Source: Rhizorhabdus histidinilytica | GTDB lineage: Bacteria > Pseudomonadota > Alphaproteobacteria > Sphingomonadales > Sphingomonadaceae | Assembly (NCBI RefSeq): GCF_900167915.1 | Contig: NZ_FUYM01000008.1 | Span: 186,001-250,000 of the forward strand | Direction of reading: 5' to 3' | DNA length: 64,000 bases | Shown here: positions 8,813-20,092 of the stretch, one piece after another | Layout: every line of letters begins with the position of its first letter | Position numbering within the stretch: position 1 is the stretch's first letter | Notes under the pieces: generated by a model | Seen by the model: only the letters and a program-made list of their open reading frames with translations | Database searches by the model: none | What the model was told of the DNA's origin: nothing | Translations under genes and position numbers: made by a program

Positions 8813-10468
8813 TTACTCGGCAGCGGCCTTCTTCTTGGCCGGAGCCTTCTTAGGCGCGGCGGCCGGGGCGTCCTCGGCCTTGGCGGCGGCAGCCTTCTTG
8901 GCCGGAGCCTTCTTCGGCGCCGGAGCAGCCTCGGCGGCCTCCTCGGTCTTCACCGCGGCCTTCTTCTTGGCAGCAGGCTTCTCCTCGGCGGCGGGAGCCT
9001 CCTCGGCGGCCGGCTTCGCGGCGGCCTTCTTCGCCGCCGGCTTCTTGGCCGGGGCGGCATGATCATGGTCGTGGTCGTGATCATGGTGGTCATGGCCGCA
9101 GCCCGGACCATGGACATGGCCCTTGCCGATCGTGTCGTCGTCGGCCTCGATCGCGGCTTCCAGCTCGTCGCGGGTCACGGTGCGGTCGCTGATCTCCGCC
9201 TTCTCGAACAGGAAGTCGACGACCTTGTCCTCATAGAGCGGCGCGCGGAGCTGCGCGGCGGCCATCGGATCCTGCTGGAGGTACTGGACGAAGCGGTCGC
9301 GGTCGGCGGGCTGATACTGCATCGCTGCCTGCTGGACGAGGCGCTGCATCTCCTGCGCGGTCACCTCGACGCCGTTCTGCTGGCCAATCTCGGACAGCAG
9401 CAGGCCGAGGCGGACGCGGCGCTCGGCGATCGCGCGATAATCGTCGCGGTCCTTCTCCATCTCGGCGCGGGCGGCCTCGGGGTCCTCCTCGTGGCTCGCC
9501 TCATGCTCGAGCTGCGCCCAGATCTGGCCGAACTCGGCCTCGACCATCGACGGCGGGACCGGGAAGTCATGGCCGGCGGCGAGCTGGTCGAGCAGCTTGC
9601 GCTTCATATGGGTGCGGGTCAGACCGTTCAGCTCCTGCTCGACCTGGCCCTTGATCAGCTCGCGGAGCTGGTCGAGGCCCTGCAGGCCCAGCGACTGCGC
9701 GAATTCATCGTCGACCTTGGTCTCGCCCGGTACGCGGACGTCGGTGGCGGTGACCTCGAAGACAGCGGCCTTACCGGCCAGCGACTTCTCGCCATAATCC
9801 TTGGGGAAGGTGACGTTGAGGGTGCGCGATTCGCCCTTCTTGATGCCTTCAAGCTGATCCTCGAAGCCGGGGATCAGGCGGCCCGAGCCGAGCTCGACCG
9901 ACATGCCGGTGCCGGTGCCGCCCTCGAAGGCGACGCCGTCGACGCTGCCGGCGAAATCGAGCACGACGAGGTCGCCCTCGACGGCCGGATGGCCGTCCTT
10001 GGCATCGTCATAGCGCTTCTGCTGATCGGCGATGCGCTTGATCTGCGCGTCGATCTCGTCGGTCGGGGCCTCGACCGTCAGGCGCTCCAGCTTGAGGCCG
10101 TCGATCGCGGGCGGCGGCACGTCGGGGAGCACTTCGAGTTCGACCTTGAGCGCAACGTCCTTGCCGGGCTCATAGTCGCCGCCGACCAGCTCGACCGAGG
10201 GCTGCATCGCCGGGCGCAGCTTCTGCTCGGCGAGGAGCTGCTGGACGCCGTCCTGCACGGTCTTGTTGAGCACGTCCTGCTCGATCGCCGGACCGTGCAT
10301 CTTCTTGATCAGGTTGGCGGGCACCTTGCCGGGGCGGAAGCCGGGCATGCGGACCTGCGGCGCGATCGACTTGATCTCGGCCTCGACGCGCTGGGCGACG
10401 TCATTGGCGGGGATCGTCACCGTGTAGGCGCGCTTGAGGCCCTCATTGAGCGTTTCGACAGTCTGCAT
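8813..10468 (-). CDS. tig: trigger factor (ribosome-associated chaperone/PPIase) with His-rich and Lys/Ala-rich tail
   Basis: 551 residues from the ATG at 10468 (MQTVETLNEGLKRAYTV); frames further upstream run into the tRNA. Domains: N-terminal ribosome-binding domain with the FRPGKVP signature near residue 50, an FKBP-type PPIase domain (about 155-245, VLDFAGSVDG...FPKDYG), and the helical chaperone domain to about 430. The family is normally about 430-450 residues. Here about 100 extra residues follow: a His/Asp stretch (451-470) resembling SlyD-type metal-binding tails, then an 80-residue Lys/Ala/Pro tail rich in AKKA and KKAPAKK, histone-H1-like. The core identification is secure; the tail's role is unknown. 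Confidence 0.95.
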   Translation of the reverse strand: MQTVETLNEGLKRAYTVTIPANDVAQRVEAEIKSIAPQVRMPGFRPGKVPANLIKKMHGPAIEQDVLNKTVQDGVQQLLAEQKLRPAMQPSVELVGGDYEPGKDVALKVELEVLPDVPPPAIDGLKLERLTVEAPTDEIDAQIKRIADQQKRYDDAKDGHPAVEGDLVVLDFAGSVDGVAFEGGTGTGMSVELGSGRLIPGFEDQLEGIKKGESRTLNVTFPKDYGEKSLAGKAAVFEVTATDVRVPGETKVDDEFAQSLGLQGLDQLRELIKGQVEQELNGLTRTHMKRKLLDQLAAGHDFPVPPSMVEAEFGQIWAQLEHEASHEEDPEAARAEMEKDRDDYRAIAERRVRLGLLLSEIGQQNGVEVTAQEMQRLVQQAAMQYQPADRDRFVQYLQQDPMAAAQLRAPLYEDKVVDFLFEKAEISDRTVTRDELEAAIEADDDTIGKGHVHGPGCGHDHHDHDHDHDHAAPAKKPAAKKAAAKPAAEEAPAAEEKPAAKKKAAVKTEEAAEAAPAPKKAPAKKAAAAKAEDAPAAAPKKAPAKKKAAAE

Positions 10469-10537
10469 GGGTCGCATCCAACCTCTATCTCGAGAAAATC
10501 TGTGTCGGTCCCGCTTCGCGCTGCTGGATGGCGAAGC

Positions 10538-10622
10538 TGGTGCGGGCGAAGGGACTCGAACCCCCACATCTTGCGATACTGGAACCTAAATCCAGCGCGT
10601 CTACCAGTTCCGCCACGCCCGC
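10538..10622 (-). tRNA. tRNA-Leu (anticodon UAG)
   Basis: Read on the minus strand, the acceptor GCGGGCG pairs with CGCCCGC, followed by A and an encoded CCA. The anticodon arm CTGGA-TTTAGGT-TCCAG gives anticodon UAG for leucine CUA/CUN codons. A long class II variable arm (TATCGCAAGATG) and a TTCGAGT T-loop are present. The length is 85 nt including CCA. It is transcribed towards tig, 69 bp upstream of it. Confidence 0.95.
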
Positions 10623-10690
10623 AAATAAGGACCGCCGGTCGGCGCGCTCTATAGCAACATGGCGGGCCAGTACAACCCGCGCGTTTCGAC

Positions 10691-13600
10691 CTAGCTCTGG
10701 ACCGGCCGCGCCGGATTGTTCGATGCCTGGAGATAGACGAACCAGCCCTCCCCGGCGCGCTCGCCCTTTGCCAGCTCCTCGCCCTTCTTCTGCTCGCGCC
10801 AGCGATTGGCGATCGCCTGCGCGGCGACGAGATCCTCGCCGGACTGGCCGAGCAGGTAGCGGAGCAGCGAAGGCCCGGCAATGAGCTGGTCCATCGCCTG
10901 GCCGTCACGGCTCACCGAACGGCCATGGTCGTCGAACCGATCCCAGCCCGGCGCTTGTCCCCACCATCGTTCGAGCTCGGCATAGCCGTGCGGCAGGCGA
11001 GCGACCTCGCCGCCGGCCGCGGCAATATGATCGGGCGCCCAGATGCCCTGCATATAGGGAACATGGTCGAGCGGCGGCAGGTTCGCGCCCTCGACGATCC
11101 GGCCGACGATCCGCTTGCGATGCATCGCGATCAGCCAGTCGAGCACCGCTCCCGCCTTGGCCGATGCGGAGCGCAGGGCCGCATTGAAACCGAGCTTTTC
11201 TCCGGTGGCGAGCGCGCTCAGCCAATAGCCGATGCTGAATTCGTGCTGATAAACCCCCTGCCCGCCCTTGGCGACCACCCCGAAATGGCGCGCGGCCGCA
11301 TAGACGGCGCGGGTGAGGTCGAGCCGGCCGTCTGGCATCAGGTTGTCGGGCGGGTCCAGGAAGCCGGGCGTCGCGGCATAGTGCCGGTCGTGGAACAGCT
11401 CGAAGTCGAAGACGGCGAAGTCGAGCACCTCGCGCCGGCTGTAGAGCCGCTGCGACGTCGCGCTCGCCGTCTTCCAGGCGAGCGCCGCGTGGAGGAAGGC
11501 CCAGGCTCCGTCGCGCGCGGCCCAGAGGTCGAGCGCGGCGTCGCCGATGATGTCGTTCGAATAGAGCCGGTTCTGGTCCCAGAAGCGATGGCCCAGAAAG
11601 GCGAATTCGGGCGTGCGGAACAGCAGGCTGCCCCAGCCCGGAAACTGGTGCCCGTGGAGCTTGTCGATCTGGAAGGTGCCGAAATAGGGCCGCTCCGGCG
11701 CATCGCCGGCATAGGGCACCGCGACCCGCAGCGGATTGGTGCCGCGCACCCAGGCATAGACCCGCCCGCCCTGCTGGTACCAGGCCTGCGCCGGTGGCAG
11801 CGCCATGTTGCCGGGGCCGTAATAATGGTTGCGCGCCGCGACCGGCCGGTGCGGCGCGCCCTTGAAGACCGGCCGGTTGCGCCCCTTCTCGAAGGCGTGG
11901 ACCGGATCGGAGACATAGCCGGTCAGATAATCGAGCGCGATCGCGCGCCAGGGCGTGCCGTCGTGCGGCCGCGCGCCGTCGGGCAGGTTCATGTGCCAGA
12001 CGACCGGTTCGGGGATGATCTGCCGGTCGTCGCGCATGCCGCCCGATCCGGTGATCGGCGACCGTCCCTGGACGTTGAACGGCGTATATTCGAGCCACAG
12101 CGCCGCATTGGCCGCCATCGCATTGGCCGAATAGAGCAGCGCGCCATAGGGATCGCGGGTGCGCCCCGCCCGGTCGACCATCGTTCGATAGTCGCTTTGC
12201 TTCCACGGCATGACGCGGACATTGCCGAAGCCGTTGGCCTGCCCCTCATTGCCCGCGCCGCCGCCGAAAACGCGCAGGTCGTAGCCGTTGACCGAATAGT
12301 CGAGATGGCAACCGAACGGCACGCTAAGGTCGAACAGCGGCACCGCGCGGCGGATGCCGGCCTGATCGTGGCTGCCGGGGTCGCGATTGCGCCAGATGAT
12401 CCCTGAGCGGACCGTTCCGTGCGGATACCAGCGATGCTCGCGGCTTGTGACCGCGCAGCCGCGCCCGTCGAAAGGGCCCTGGAAATGGGCCGGGACGTCG
12501 GCGCCGTTGAGCGGGCCGCCGTCGGGCCGCTCGACGGTCGCGAGCAGCCGATCCTCGCGGTCGTAGATGAGCCATTTGTGCGGGACCATATAAGCGTTCC
12601 GGCCGCTCGGATCGCCGAACGGGTTGTCCGGCATCACGCTCGCGTCCCAGTCATAGCCGAACTGGAACTGGACATAGTCGCCCGCGCGGATCGCCTCGCA
12701 GCGATAGGCGATGCCGTCGATCACCGGCACCGGCCCGCGCGGCAGGCATTCGATCCAGGCGGGCTGCGCGGCGCCCAGCCAGGCATCCTCGAAACGGCAA
12801 TTCTGCACCGCCGGCCGGGTCATCACCAGTTCGTTCGGGTGCGGTACGCCCACCCCGCTCGACCAGTCGACCAGCACCGCCTTCCACGGCTGGCCCGGCG
12901 GCGCGTCGAGCGGGCCGATGGCGACGTCGAGCGTACCGACCGATCCGTCCGGGCCGCGCCAGGCCAGCGTCCGCGCCGGCTGCGACACCGTTACCTCGCG
13001 CGCATCGACGACGAGGCGGGGCAGGTCCGCGCCCGCGACCACGGCGTCCGCGATCGGCGGATAGGTCTCCTTCACCACCGGCCGGTCGAAGCCGATCGCG
13101 ACCTCGCGGACGAGCAGGCCGTCGATCGCCTGGCGCAGATTGCCGAGCGCGGCGTTGACCGAGAAGCCCATCTCAGCCGTGATCCGGGGCTTGAACGGCG
13201 TCCGCAACGGCCCGCCCGCCGGCTTGCCGTCGATCAGGAAGGCGAGCGAGCCCCCTGCCCCGGCCGGATCGTCGCGCCATTCGACCTCCAGCAGTTGCTC
13301 CACGCCGGGGGTGCGGTCGACCGTGCTGACGAACCCGGCCTGGGTGCGGTCGCCCCGGCCGATCACGCATTCGAGCCGGTTGCTGCCATAGCGGGTCATC
13401 AGCGCGATCGTGCCGACCGTCCAGCCGGTAAGGTAGAAGAGCAGCGCCCCGTCCGCACGCGGCGGCACGATCCCCCGGAACGAGCAGCGCAGCCGCCGGG
13501 GCGCCTGGGTGCGCAGCGGATCGGCGCTGGTGCCGAAATCGATGCCGAGCGCCTGGGACTGGAGGTAGCTGCTCCTGTCGAGCAGCATGCCCTTCGCGGT

Positions 13601-13831
13601 CGGCTTGCCGGGCCCGGTGACGGCGAGGCTGATCCGGCCGGCCAGCCCGTCGCCCTCGCTCATCGCGACGCTTGCTCCCGACGGGAAGCGCCAGACCGCG
13701 CCGGCCGGCTGATACTCGACCGTCTCCACCCGCCGCGCGAGCGTCAGGCCCGGCGGGATCGAGAAACGGTAATCGCCATCGCCCGCCGGCAGGTTGAGCG
13801 GAACGATGCTGCCGGGATCGCCGTAGATCAT
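10691..13831 (-). CDS. large protein of unknown function (1046 aa)
   Basis: 1046 residues from the ATG at 13831, which has GAGGGGGAG upstream. The longer frame would begin inside a dispersed repeat and is rejected. I do not recognise a family. There is no signal peptide or membrane helix. Residues about 85-210 (RLRCSFRGIV...GSLAFLIDGKPAGG...RQAIDGLLVREVAIG) resemble a concanavalin/LamG-like jelly roll by eye. The middle and C-terminal parts are rich in Trp, Tyr, His and Pro (for example RNHYYGPGNMALPPAQAWYQQG and LLFRTPEFAFLGHRFWDQNRLY), and the last 250 residues look helical. It could act on polysaccharide or be a relic of a phage structural gene. It shares the codon usage and GC of its neighbours and lies next to tRNA-Leu, a common integration site. 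Confidence 0.8.
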   Translation of the reverse strand: MIYGDPGSIVPLNLPAGDGDYRFSIPPGLTLARRVETVEYQPAGAVWRFPSGASVAMSEGDGLAGRISLAVTGPGKPTAKGMLLDRSSYLQSQALGIDFGTSADPLRTQAPRRLRCSFRGIVPPRADGALLFYLTGWTVGTIALMTRYGSNRLECVIGRGDRTQAGFVSTVDRTPGVEQLLEVEWRDDPAGAGGSLAFLIDGKPAGGPLRTPFKPRITAEMGFSVNAALGNLRQAIDGLLVREVAIGFDRPVVKETYPPIADAVVAGADLPRLVVDAREVTVSQPARTLAWRGPDGSVGTLDVAIGPLDAPPGQPWKAVLVDWSSGVGVPHPNELVMTRPAVQNCRFEDAWLGAAQPAWIECLPRGPVPVIDGIAYRCEAIRAGDYVQFQFGYDWDASVMPDNPFGDPSGRNAYMVPHKWLIYDREDRLLATVERPDGGPLNGADVPAHFQGPFDGRGCAVTSREHRWYPHGTVRSGIIWRNRDPGSHDQAGIRRAVPLFDLSVPFGCHLDYSVNGYDLRVFGGGAGNEGQANGFGNVRVMPWKQSDYRTMVDRAGRTRDPYGALLYSANAMAANAALWLEYTPFNVQGRSPITGSGGMRDDRQIIPEPVVWHMNLPDGARPHDGTPWRAIALDYLTGYVSDPVHAFEKGRNRPVFKGAPHRPVAARNHYYGPGNMALPPAQAWYQQGGRVYAWVRGTNPLRVAVPYAGDAPERPYFGTFQIDKLHGHQFPGWGSLLFRTPEFAFLGHRFWDQNRLYSNDIIGDAALDLWAARDGAWAFLHAALAWKTASATSQRLYSRREVLDFAVFDFELFHDRHYAATPGFLDPPDNLMPDGRLDLTRAVYAAARHFGVVAKGGQGVYQHEFSIGYWLSALATGEKLGFNAALRSASAKAGAVLDWLIAMHRKRIVGRIVEGANLPPLDHVPYMQGIWAPDHIAAAGGEVARLPHGYAELERWWGQAPGWDRFDDHGRSVSRDGQAMDQLIAGPSLLRYLLGQSGEDLVAAQAIANRWREQKKGEELAKGERAGEGWFVYLQASNNPARPVQS

Positions 13832-13852
13832 GGCCCGCTCCCCCTCGTTGGC

Positions 13853-13951
13853 GTCACCCCTGCGAAGGCAGGGGGCCATGTCTCTCATCAGCCAGATGGC
13901 ATCCGAGAAGGCAACAGACATGGATGCCAGCCTTCAGCCTCTGGCTGAAGT
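13853..13951. repeat. 94-bp palindromic repeat, copy 1 (right end altered)
   Basis: It starts GTCACCCCTGCGAAGGCAGG and contains the family core CCAGATGGC-N-GAGAAG and ACAGACATGGATGCCAGCC. The right stem is replaced by AGCCTCTGGCTGAAG, so this copy has decayed or rearranged there. The other copies are at 17333 and 35873. Confidence 0.75.
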
Positions 13952-14008
13952 TTATCCCGAGCGCCTGTCTTGCAGCCAGTCGAGGGGCTGGCCTGACGAT
14001 CAGGAGGA

Positions 14009-15489
<1,481 letters not shown>

Positions 15490-15493
<4 letters not shown>

Positions 15494-16977
15494 TTCGCCC
15501 ACCAGTTCTGCGGCTTGGCGGTGAAGCCGGCACGCTGCTCGATCGCGAGGCCGGCATTGAGGACACCCTGCTCGTCGAGCGGGCGGCCGATGATCTGGAG
15601 GCCCAGCGGCAGGCCCTGCCCGTCGAGGCCGGCGGGCACCGACATGGCGGGGACGCCCGCGAGGCTGGCCGGGACGGTGAAAACGTCGTTGAGGTACATC
15701 TCCAGCGGGTCGGCGCTCTTCTCGCCTAGCGCGAAGGCGGCGGACGGCGCGGTCGGCGTCAGCAGCACGTCGACCTGCCGGAACGCCTCCTCGAAGTCGC
15801 GGGCGATCAGCGCGCGGACCTTCTGCGCCTTGGTGTAATAGGCGTCGTAGAAGCCCGCCGACAGCACATAGGTGCCGATCAGGATGCGGCGCTTGACCTC
15901 GGGCCCGAAGCCGGCGGCGCGGGTCGCGGCGTACATCTCCTGAAGGTTGGCGCCCTCGGGCAGGTCGCGCAGGCCGTAGCGCACGCCGTCATAACGGGCG
16001 AGGTTCGACGAGGCTTCGGCGGGGGCGATGATATAGTAGGTCGGCAGCGCATATCGGGTATGCGGCAGCGACACGTCCACGATCTCGGCGCCCGCGTCGC
16101 GCAGCCACTCGATGCCCTGCTTCCACAGCGCGTCGATCTCCGGGGGCATGTTGTCGACTCGATATTCCTTGGGAATACCGACCTTCTTGCCTTTGAGATC
16201 GCTCGATAAATTCGCTTCCCACTGCGGCACCGCAACGTCGAGCGAGGTCGAGTCCTTCGGGTCGAAGCCCGACATCGCCTCGAGCAGGATCGCACTGTCG
16301 CGGACGTCCTGCGCCATCGCGCCGGCCTGATCCAGCGACGAGGCGAACGCCACGATGCCGAAACGCGAACAGCGGCCATAGGTGGGCTTGATCCCGGCGA
16401 TGCCGGTGAACGCCGCCGGCTGGCGGATCGAGCCGCCGGTGTCCGTCCCCGTCGCCGCCGGCACGATCCGCGCCGCGATCGCCGACGAGGAGCCGCCCGA
16501 CGAGCCGCCTGGCGCCAGTGCAGCATTGCCGCCGTCGTTGCGGCGCCAGGGCGAGACGACATTGCCGAAGGCGCTGGTCTCGTTCGAGGAGCCCATCGCG
16601 AACTGGTCGAGGTTGAGCTTGCCGAGCATGCCTGCGCCCGCCGCGAACAGCTTGGCGGTCACAGTCGACTCATAGGTCGGCGTGAAGCCGCCCAGCATGC
16701 GGCTCGCCGCCGTGGTCTGGTAGCCGGCGGTACAGAACAGGTCCTTGATGCCGAGCGGGACGCCCGACAGCGGCAGCAGCTCGCCCGCCGCGCGCGCGCG
16801 GTCGGCCGCCTCGGCCGCCGCGATCGCATGATCGGGGGTCTCGATGATGAAGGCGTTGAGTGCCTTGGCACCGGCGACGGCGCCGTTGAAGGCATCGGCG
16901 ATCTCCCGCGCCGAGAAGTCGCCCGCGCGGAAGCCGTCGCGGAGGCCCGCAATGCCCAGGTCGGTGATGGCCGTCAT
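15490..16977 (-). CDS. gatA: Asp-tRNA(Asn)/Glu-tRNA(Gln) amidotransferase subunit A
   Basis: 495 residues, normal length. This is an amidase-signature enzyme: the catalytic Lys is in [10 protein letters not shown] (about residue 79), the Ser-cisSer pair is in [17 protein letters not shown], and the nucleophile region is [14 protein letters not shown]. It releases ammonia from glutamine or asparagine for GatB. The start overlaps the gatC stop as TAATG. With gatB and gatC it implies indirect formation of Gln-tRNA and possibly Asn-tRNA. Confidence 0.97.
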
Positions 16978-17264
16978 TATTCGATCACCTTCGGCACCGC
17001 GAAGAAGCCGTGCTCGGCCTGCGGCGCATTGGCCAGCACCTTGTCGCGGATATTGCCGTCGGTGACGACGTCCTCGCGCAGGCGCTGGTGGTTCGGGATC
17101 ACGGCGGCGAGCGGCGCGACACCATCGGTATCGACCTCGCCGAGCTGCTCGATCCAGCCCAGGATGTTGTTGAGTTCGGGGACCATCGCCTCGACATCGC
17201 CGTCGGTGACGGCAATGCGCGCGAGGCTCGCGATCTTGCGGACGGTTGCGGCATCGACTGACAT
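16977..17264 (-). CDS. gatC: Asp-tRNA(Asn)/Glu-tRNA(Gln) amidotransferase subunit C
   Basis: 95 residues from ATG 17264 ([19 protein letters not shown]), the conserved GatC start; a longer frame upstream has a low-complexity start and no family match. GatC is the small wrapping subunit that stabilises GatAB. The motif [19 protein letters not shown] is diagnostic. It is the first gene of the operon; a dispersed palindromic repeat lies 69 bp upstream. Confidence 0.95.
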   Translation of the reverse strand: MSVDAATVRKIASLARIAVTDGDVEAMVPELNNILGWIEQLGEVDTDGVAPLAAVIPNHQRLREDVVTDGNIRDKVLANAPQAEHGFFAVPKVIE

Positions 17265-17332
17265 GGCCGCGCCGCTACCATCGGGGCGACGCGGCGGCAA
17301 GGGCGGGTTGGGCTTATGTGAAGCCTTTCAGC

Positions 17333-17426
17333 GTCACCCCAGCGAAGGCTGGGGTCCATGTCTGTCATCAGCCAGATGGCATCTGAGAAGGAGACAGACA
17401 TGGATGCCAGCCTTCGCTGGCATGAC
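17333..17426. repeat. 94-bp palindromic repeat, copy 2 (reference copy)
   Basis: The left 34 bp and right 34 bp are near-perfect inverted repeats. Each half carries its own hairpin: CCCCAGC/GCTGGGG on the left and GCCAGC/GCTGGC on the right. The spacer contains CCAGATGGCATCTGAGAAGG. It lies between gatC and the DUF3089 gene. Confidence 0.8.
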
Positions 17427-17525
17427 GGATGGGAAGCACTTGTCCATTGGACGCAAGCACGATTGCCCGCTACGCACTTGCGCGACCGCATCGTTCATGT
17501 TGCACTGCACCATCGGAGCCCGCCG

Positions 17526-18641
17526 TTGCTCGCTCGCCGTTTCCTCTACATCATCGCGGGGTTGATCGTGCTGACCTTGGCTGCCGGGATCGGCTGGACC
17601 CTGTTCCAGGACCAGCTCATGCGCTTCGCCTTCGTGCCGGGCGTCCGCTTCGACGCCGATGCGGCGGGACCGGCGCCCGATTATGCGCGGCCGGCGACAT
17701 GGCTGGCGCGGCCCGACCTGCCCGACGATCCGTCGCGCTGGCTGCCCAAGGGCGTGGCGCGCACCGGCGGCAAGCCCGAGGTCGCGGTCTTCTACGTCGC
17801 GCCGACCACCTATTATGGCAAGGCGAGCTGGAACGGCGCGCTCGACGATCGCGAATCGCGCAAATGGCTGACCGTGTTCGGCTGGAGCGAGGCGAGCGCG
17901 TTCAGCCAGGCCGGCGCCGTCTGGGCGCCGCGCTACCGCTCCGCCGCGCTCGGGGCCTTCCTCAGTAGCGCGCCGGATTCGGCCAAGGCGCTCGACCTCG
18001 CCTATGGCGACGTGGCGCGCGCCTTCGACGCCTTCCTGGCGCAGATCCCGACGTCGCGGCCGATCATCCTGGCCGGGCACAGCCAGGGCACCGTCCACCT
18101 GATGCGGCTGATGCGCGAGCGGGTGGCGGGCAAGCCCGTCGCCAAACGGATCGTCGCCGCCTATCTGGTCGGCTGGCCGATCTCGACCACGGTGGACGTG
18201 CCCGCCCTCGGCCTGCCCGCCTGCGCGACGCCGGGCCAGGCCAATTGCCTTCTGTCGTGGCAGAGCTTCGCCGAGCCCGCCGATCCGCACATGATCCGCG
18301 AGATCTACGAGGCGACGCCCGGTTTCACCGGCGCGCCGCGCAAGGGCACGCCGATGCTTTGCATCAACCCGCTGACCGGCGCGCCCGGCACCGCCGCGCT
18401 CCCCGCCGCCAATCTCGGATCGCTGGCGCCCGGCGCCGACTTCATGGATGCCGAACTGAAGCCGGGCGTGATCTCGGCGCGCTGCGATCCGTCGGGCCTG
18501 CTGCTGATCGGGGGGCCGCCCAAGGGGTTCGACCGCTTCGTGATGCCGGGCAACAACTACCATGTGTTCGACTATGCGCTGTTCTGGGCCAATATCCGCG
18601 CCGATGCGGCGGCGCGCGCCGGGACTTTCCTGAAGCGGTGA
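17526..18641 (+). CDS. DUF3089-type alpha/beta-hydrolase-like membrane-anchored protein
   Basis: 371 residues from a TTG at 17526 with CGGAG at a 7-base spacing. Earlier in-frame ATGs lie inside the 94-bp repeat and encode no conserved sequence. One N-terminal membrane helix ([19 protein letters not shown]) anchors an extracytoplasmic domain. The DUF3089 signature is seen in [11 protein letters not shown]-type (here [14 protein letters not shown]) and in the lipase-like elbow [10 protein letters not shown] (Ser nucleophile), followed by a C-terminal [13 protein letters not shown]. The substrate is unknown. It overlaps ruvX by four bases. Confidence 0.82.
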   Translation: MLARRFLYIIAGLIVLTLAAGIGWTLFQDQLMRFAFVPGVRFDADAAGPAPDYARPATWLARPDLPDDPSRWLPKGVARTGGKPEVAVFYVAPTTYYGKASWNGALDDRESRKWLTVFGWSEASAFSQAGAVWAPRYRSAALGAFLSSAPDSAKALDLAYGDVARAFDAFLAQIPTSRPIILAGHSQGTVHLMRLMRERVAGKPVAKRIVAAYLVGWPISTTVDVPALGLPACATPGQANCLLSWQSFAEPADPHMIREIYEATPGFTGAPRKGTPMLCINPLTGAPGTAALPAANLGSLAPGADFMDAELKPGVISARCDPSGLLLIGGPPKGFDRFVMPGNNYHVFDYALFWANIRADAAARAGTFLKR

Positions 18642-19093
18642 TCTGCACCTCCACCCTCGACTTCCGTGACGCGCTGCCCGGTCGCGGCCGACTGGCAGGC
18701 CTCGACGTCGGCACCCGGACGATCGGGGTGGCGCTGTGCGACGCCGGCTGGACGATCGCCAGCCCGGCCGAGACGATCATGCGCGCCAAGTTCAGCGTCG
18801 ACGCCGCCAAGCTGCGCGCGCTGGTCGCGGCGCAACTGGTGAAGGGGCTGGTGATCGGCCTGCCGCTCAACCTCGACGGCAGCGATTCGCCCCGCACCCA
18901 GTCGGTCCGTGCCTTCGCCCGCAACGTCGAGCCGTTCGGCCTGCCGATCCTGCTGTGGGACGAGCGCTGGTCGACCCAGGCGGTGACCCGCACCCTGCTC
19001 GACGCCGACGCGAGCCGCGCCCGCCGCGCCGAGCTGGTCGACAAGCTTGCCGCCGCCTACATCCTGCAAGGCGCGATCGACGCGATGATCTGA
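18638..19093 (+). CDS. ruvX: RuvX/YqgF, putative pre-16S rRNA nuclease / Holliday junction resolvase-like
   Basis: 151 residues from a GTG at 18638 that overlaps the previous stop (GTGA). It has an RNase H-like fold: [14 protein letters not shown] holds the first acidic residue, [15 protein letters not shown] the phosphate-binding loop, and LLWDERWST and [13 protein letters not shown] complete the set. The family matures the 5' end of 16S rRNA in E. coli. It is probably in one transcript with the DUF3089 gene and perhaps with pyrB, 48 bp downstream. Confidence 0.92.
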   Translation: MICTSTLDFRDALPGRGRLAGLDVGTRTIGVALCDAGWTIASPAETIMRAKFSVDAAKLRALVAAQLVKGLVIGLPLNLDGSDSPRTQSVRAFARNVEPFGLPILLWDERWSTQAVTRTLLDADASRARRAELVDKLAAAYILQGAIDAMI

Positions 19094-19141
19094 CGAACCC
19101 CGCTTGAGCTTCGCCCCGCGCTGGCCTATGGCGCGGCTTTA

Positions 19142-20092
19142 ATGTCCGCATCCTTCCCGCACCGCCATCTCACCGGCATCTACGGGCTTCAGCCGCACGA
19201 GATCCTGTTCCTGCTCGACGAAGCCGAGCAGTGGATCGCGCTCAACCGCGCGACCAGCAAGCATGACGATCGCCTGGCCGGCCTGACGCTGATCAACGCC
19301 TTCTTCGAAAACTCGACCCGGACGCTCCTGTCGTTCGAGATCGCCGGCAAGCGCCTCGGCGCCGACGTGGTCAACATGCAGGTCGGCGCGTCGAGCGTGA
19401 AGAAGGGCGAGACGCTGATCGACACGGCGATGACGCTCAACGCGATGCGCGCCGACATGATCGTGATCCGCCACCAGTCGTCGGGCGCGGTGCAGCTGAT
19501 CGCCGACAAGGTCGACTGCCCGGTGCTCAACGCCGGCGACGGACGGCACGAGCACCCAACCCAGGCGCTGCTCGACGCGCTGACGATCCGCCGCCGCAAG
19601 GGCCGGATCGCCGGGCTGGTCGTCGCGATCTGCGGCGACATCCTGCACAGCCGGGTGGCACGGTCGAACATCCTGGCGCTGACCACGCTCGGCGCAGAGG
19701 TCCGCGTCGTCGCGCCGCCGACCTTGATGCCCGCCGCGATCGAGCGGATGGGCGCGGTCCCCTTCCATGATTTCGATGCGGGGCTCGACGGTGCCGACGT
19801 GGTGATGATGCTCCGGCTCCAGAACGAACGGATGGACGGGGCCTATCTCCCCTCCCCGCGCGAGTTCCACGCGCTCTATGGCCTCACCCCCGAACGGCTC
19901 GAACGCGCCGCGCCCGACGCGCTGGTCATGCATCCCGGGCCGATGAACCGGGGGGTAGAGATCACCAGCAGCGTCGCCGACCATCCGAGCCGATCGGCAA
20001 TCACCGAACAGGTCGAGATGGGCGTCGCGGTGCGCATGGCCTGCCTCGACGTGCTGACGCGCGGACGGCGCGGCGTGGAGGGCTGGGCATGA
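19142..20092 (+). CDS. pyrB: aspartate carbamoyltransferase catalytic subunit
   Basis: 316 residues, full length. Carbamoyl-phosphate-binding FENSTRT (about residues 58-64) is intact, with the second-site loop [23 protein letters not shown] and the C-terminal MHPGPMNRG. It makes carbamoyl-aspartate, the first committed step of pyrimidine synthesis. No pyrI follows; instead the stop overlaps (ATGA) a dihydroorotase-like gene, as in class A ATCases that form a complex with an inactive DHOase homologue. Confidence 0.96.
   Translation: MSASFPHRHLTGIYGLQPHEILFLLDEAEQWIALNRATSKHDDRLAGLTLINAFFENSTRTLLSFEIAGKRLGADVVNMQVGASSVKKGETLIDTAMTLNAMRADMIVIRHQSSGAVQLIADKVDCPVLNAGDGRHEHPTQALLDALTIRRRKGRIAGLVVAICGDILHSRVARSNILALTTLGAEVRVVAPPTLMPAAIERMGAVPFHDFDAGLDGADVVMMLRLQNERMDGAYLPSPREFHALYGLTPERLERAAPDALVMHPGPMNRGVEITSSVADHPSRSAITEQVEMGVAVRMACLDVLTRGRRGVEGWA

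Noticed and set aside
10538-13831. Prophage or integrative element at tRNA-Leu
   Set aside because: No integrase, no direct repeat of the tRNA 3' end and no other phage genes are visible; only the large unknown gene hints at it.
17358-17525. N-terminal extension of the DUF3089 protein
   Set aside because: The earlier ATGs lie in a repeat that also opens frames elsewhere; the TTG at 17526 has the ribosome site and precedes the membrane helix.
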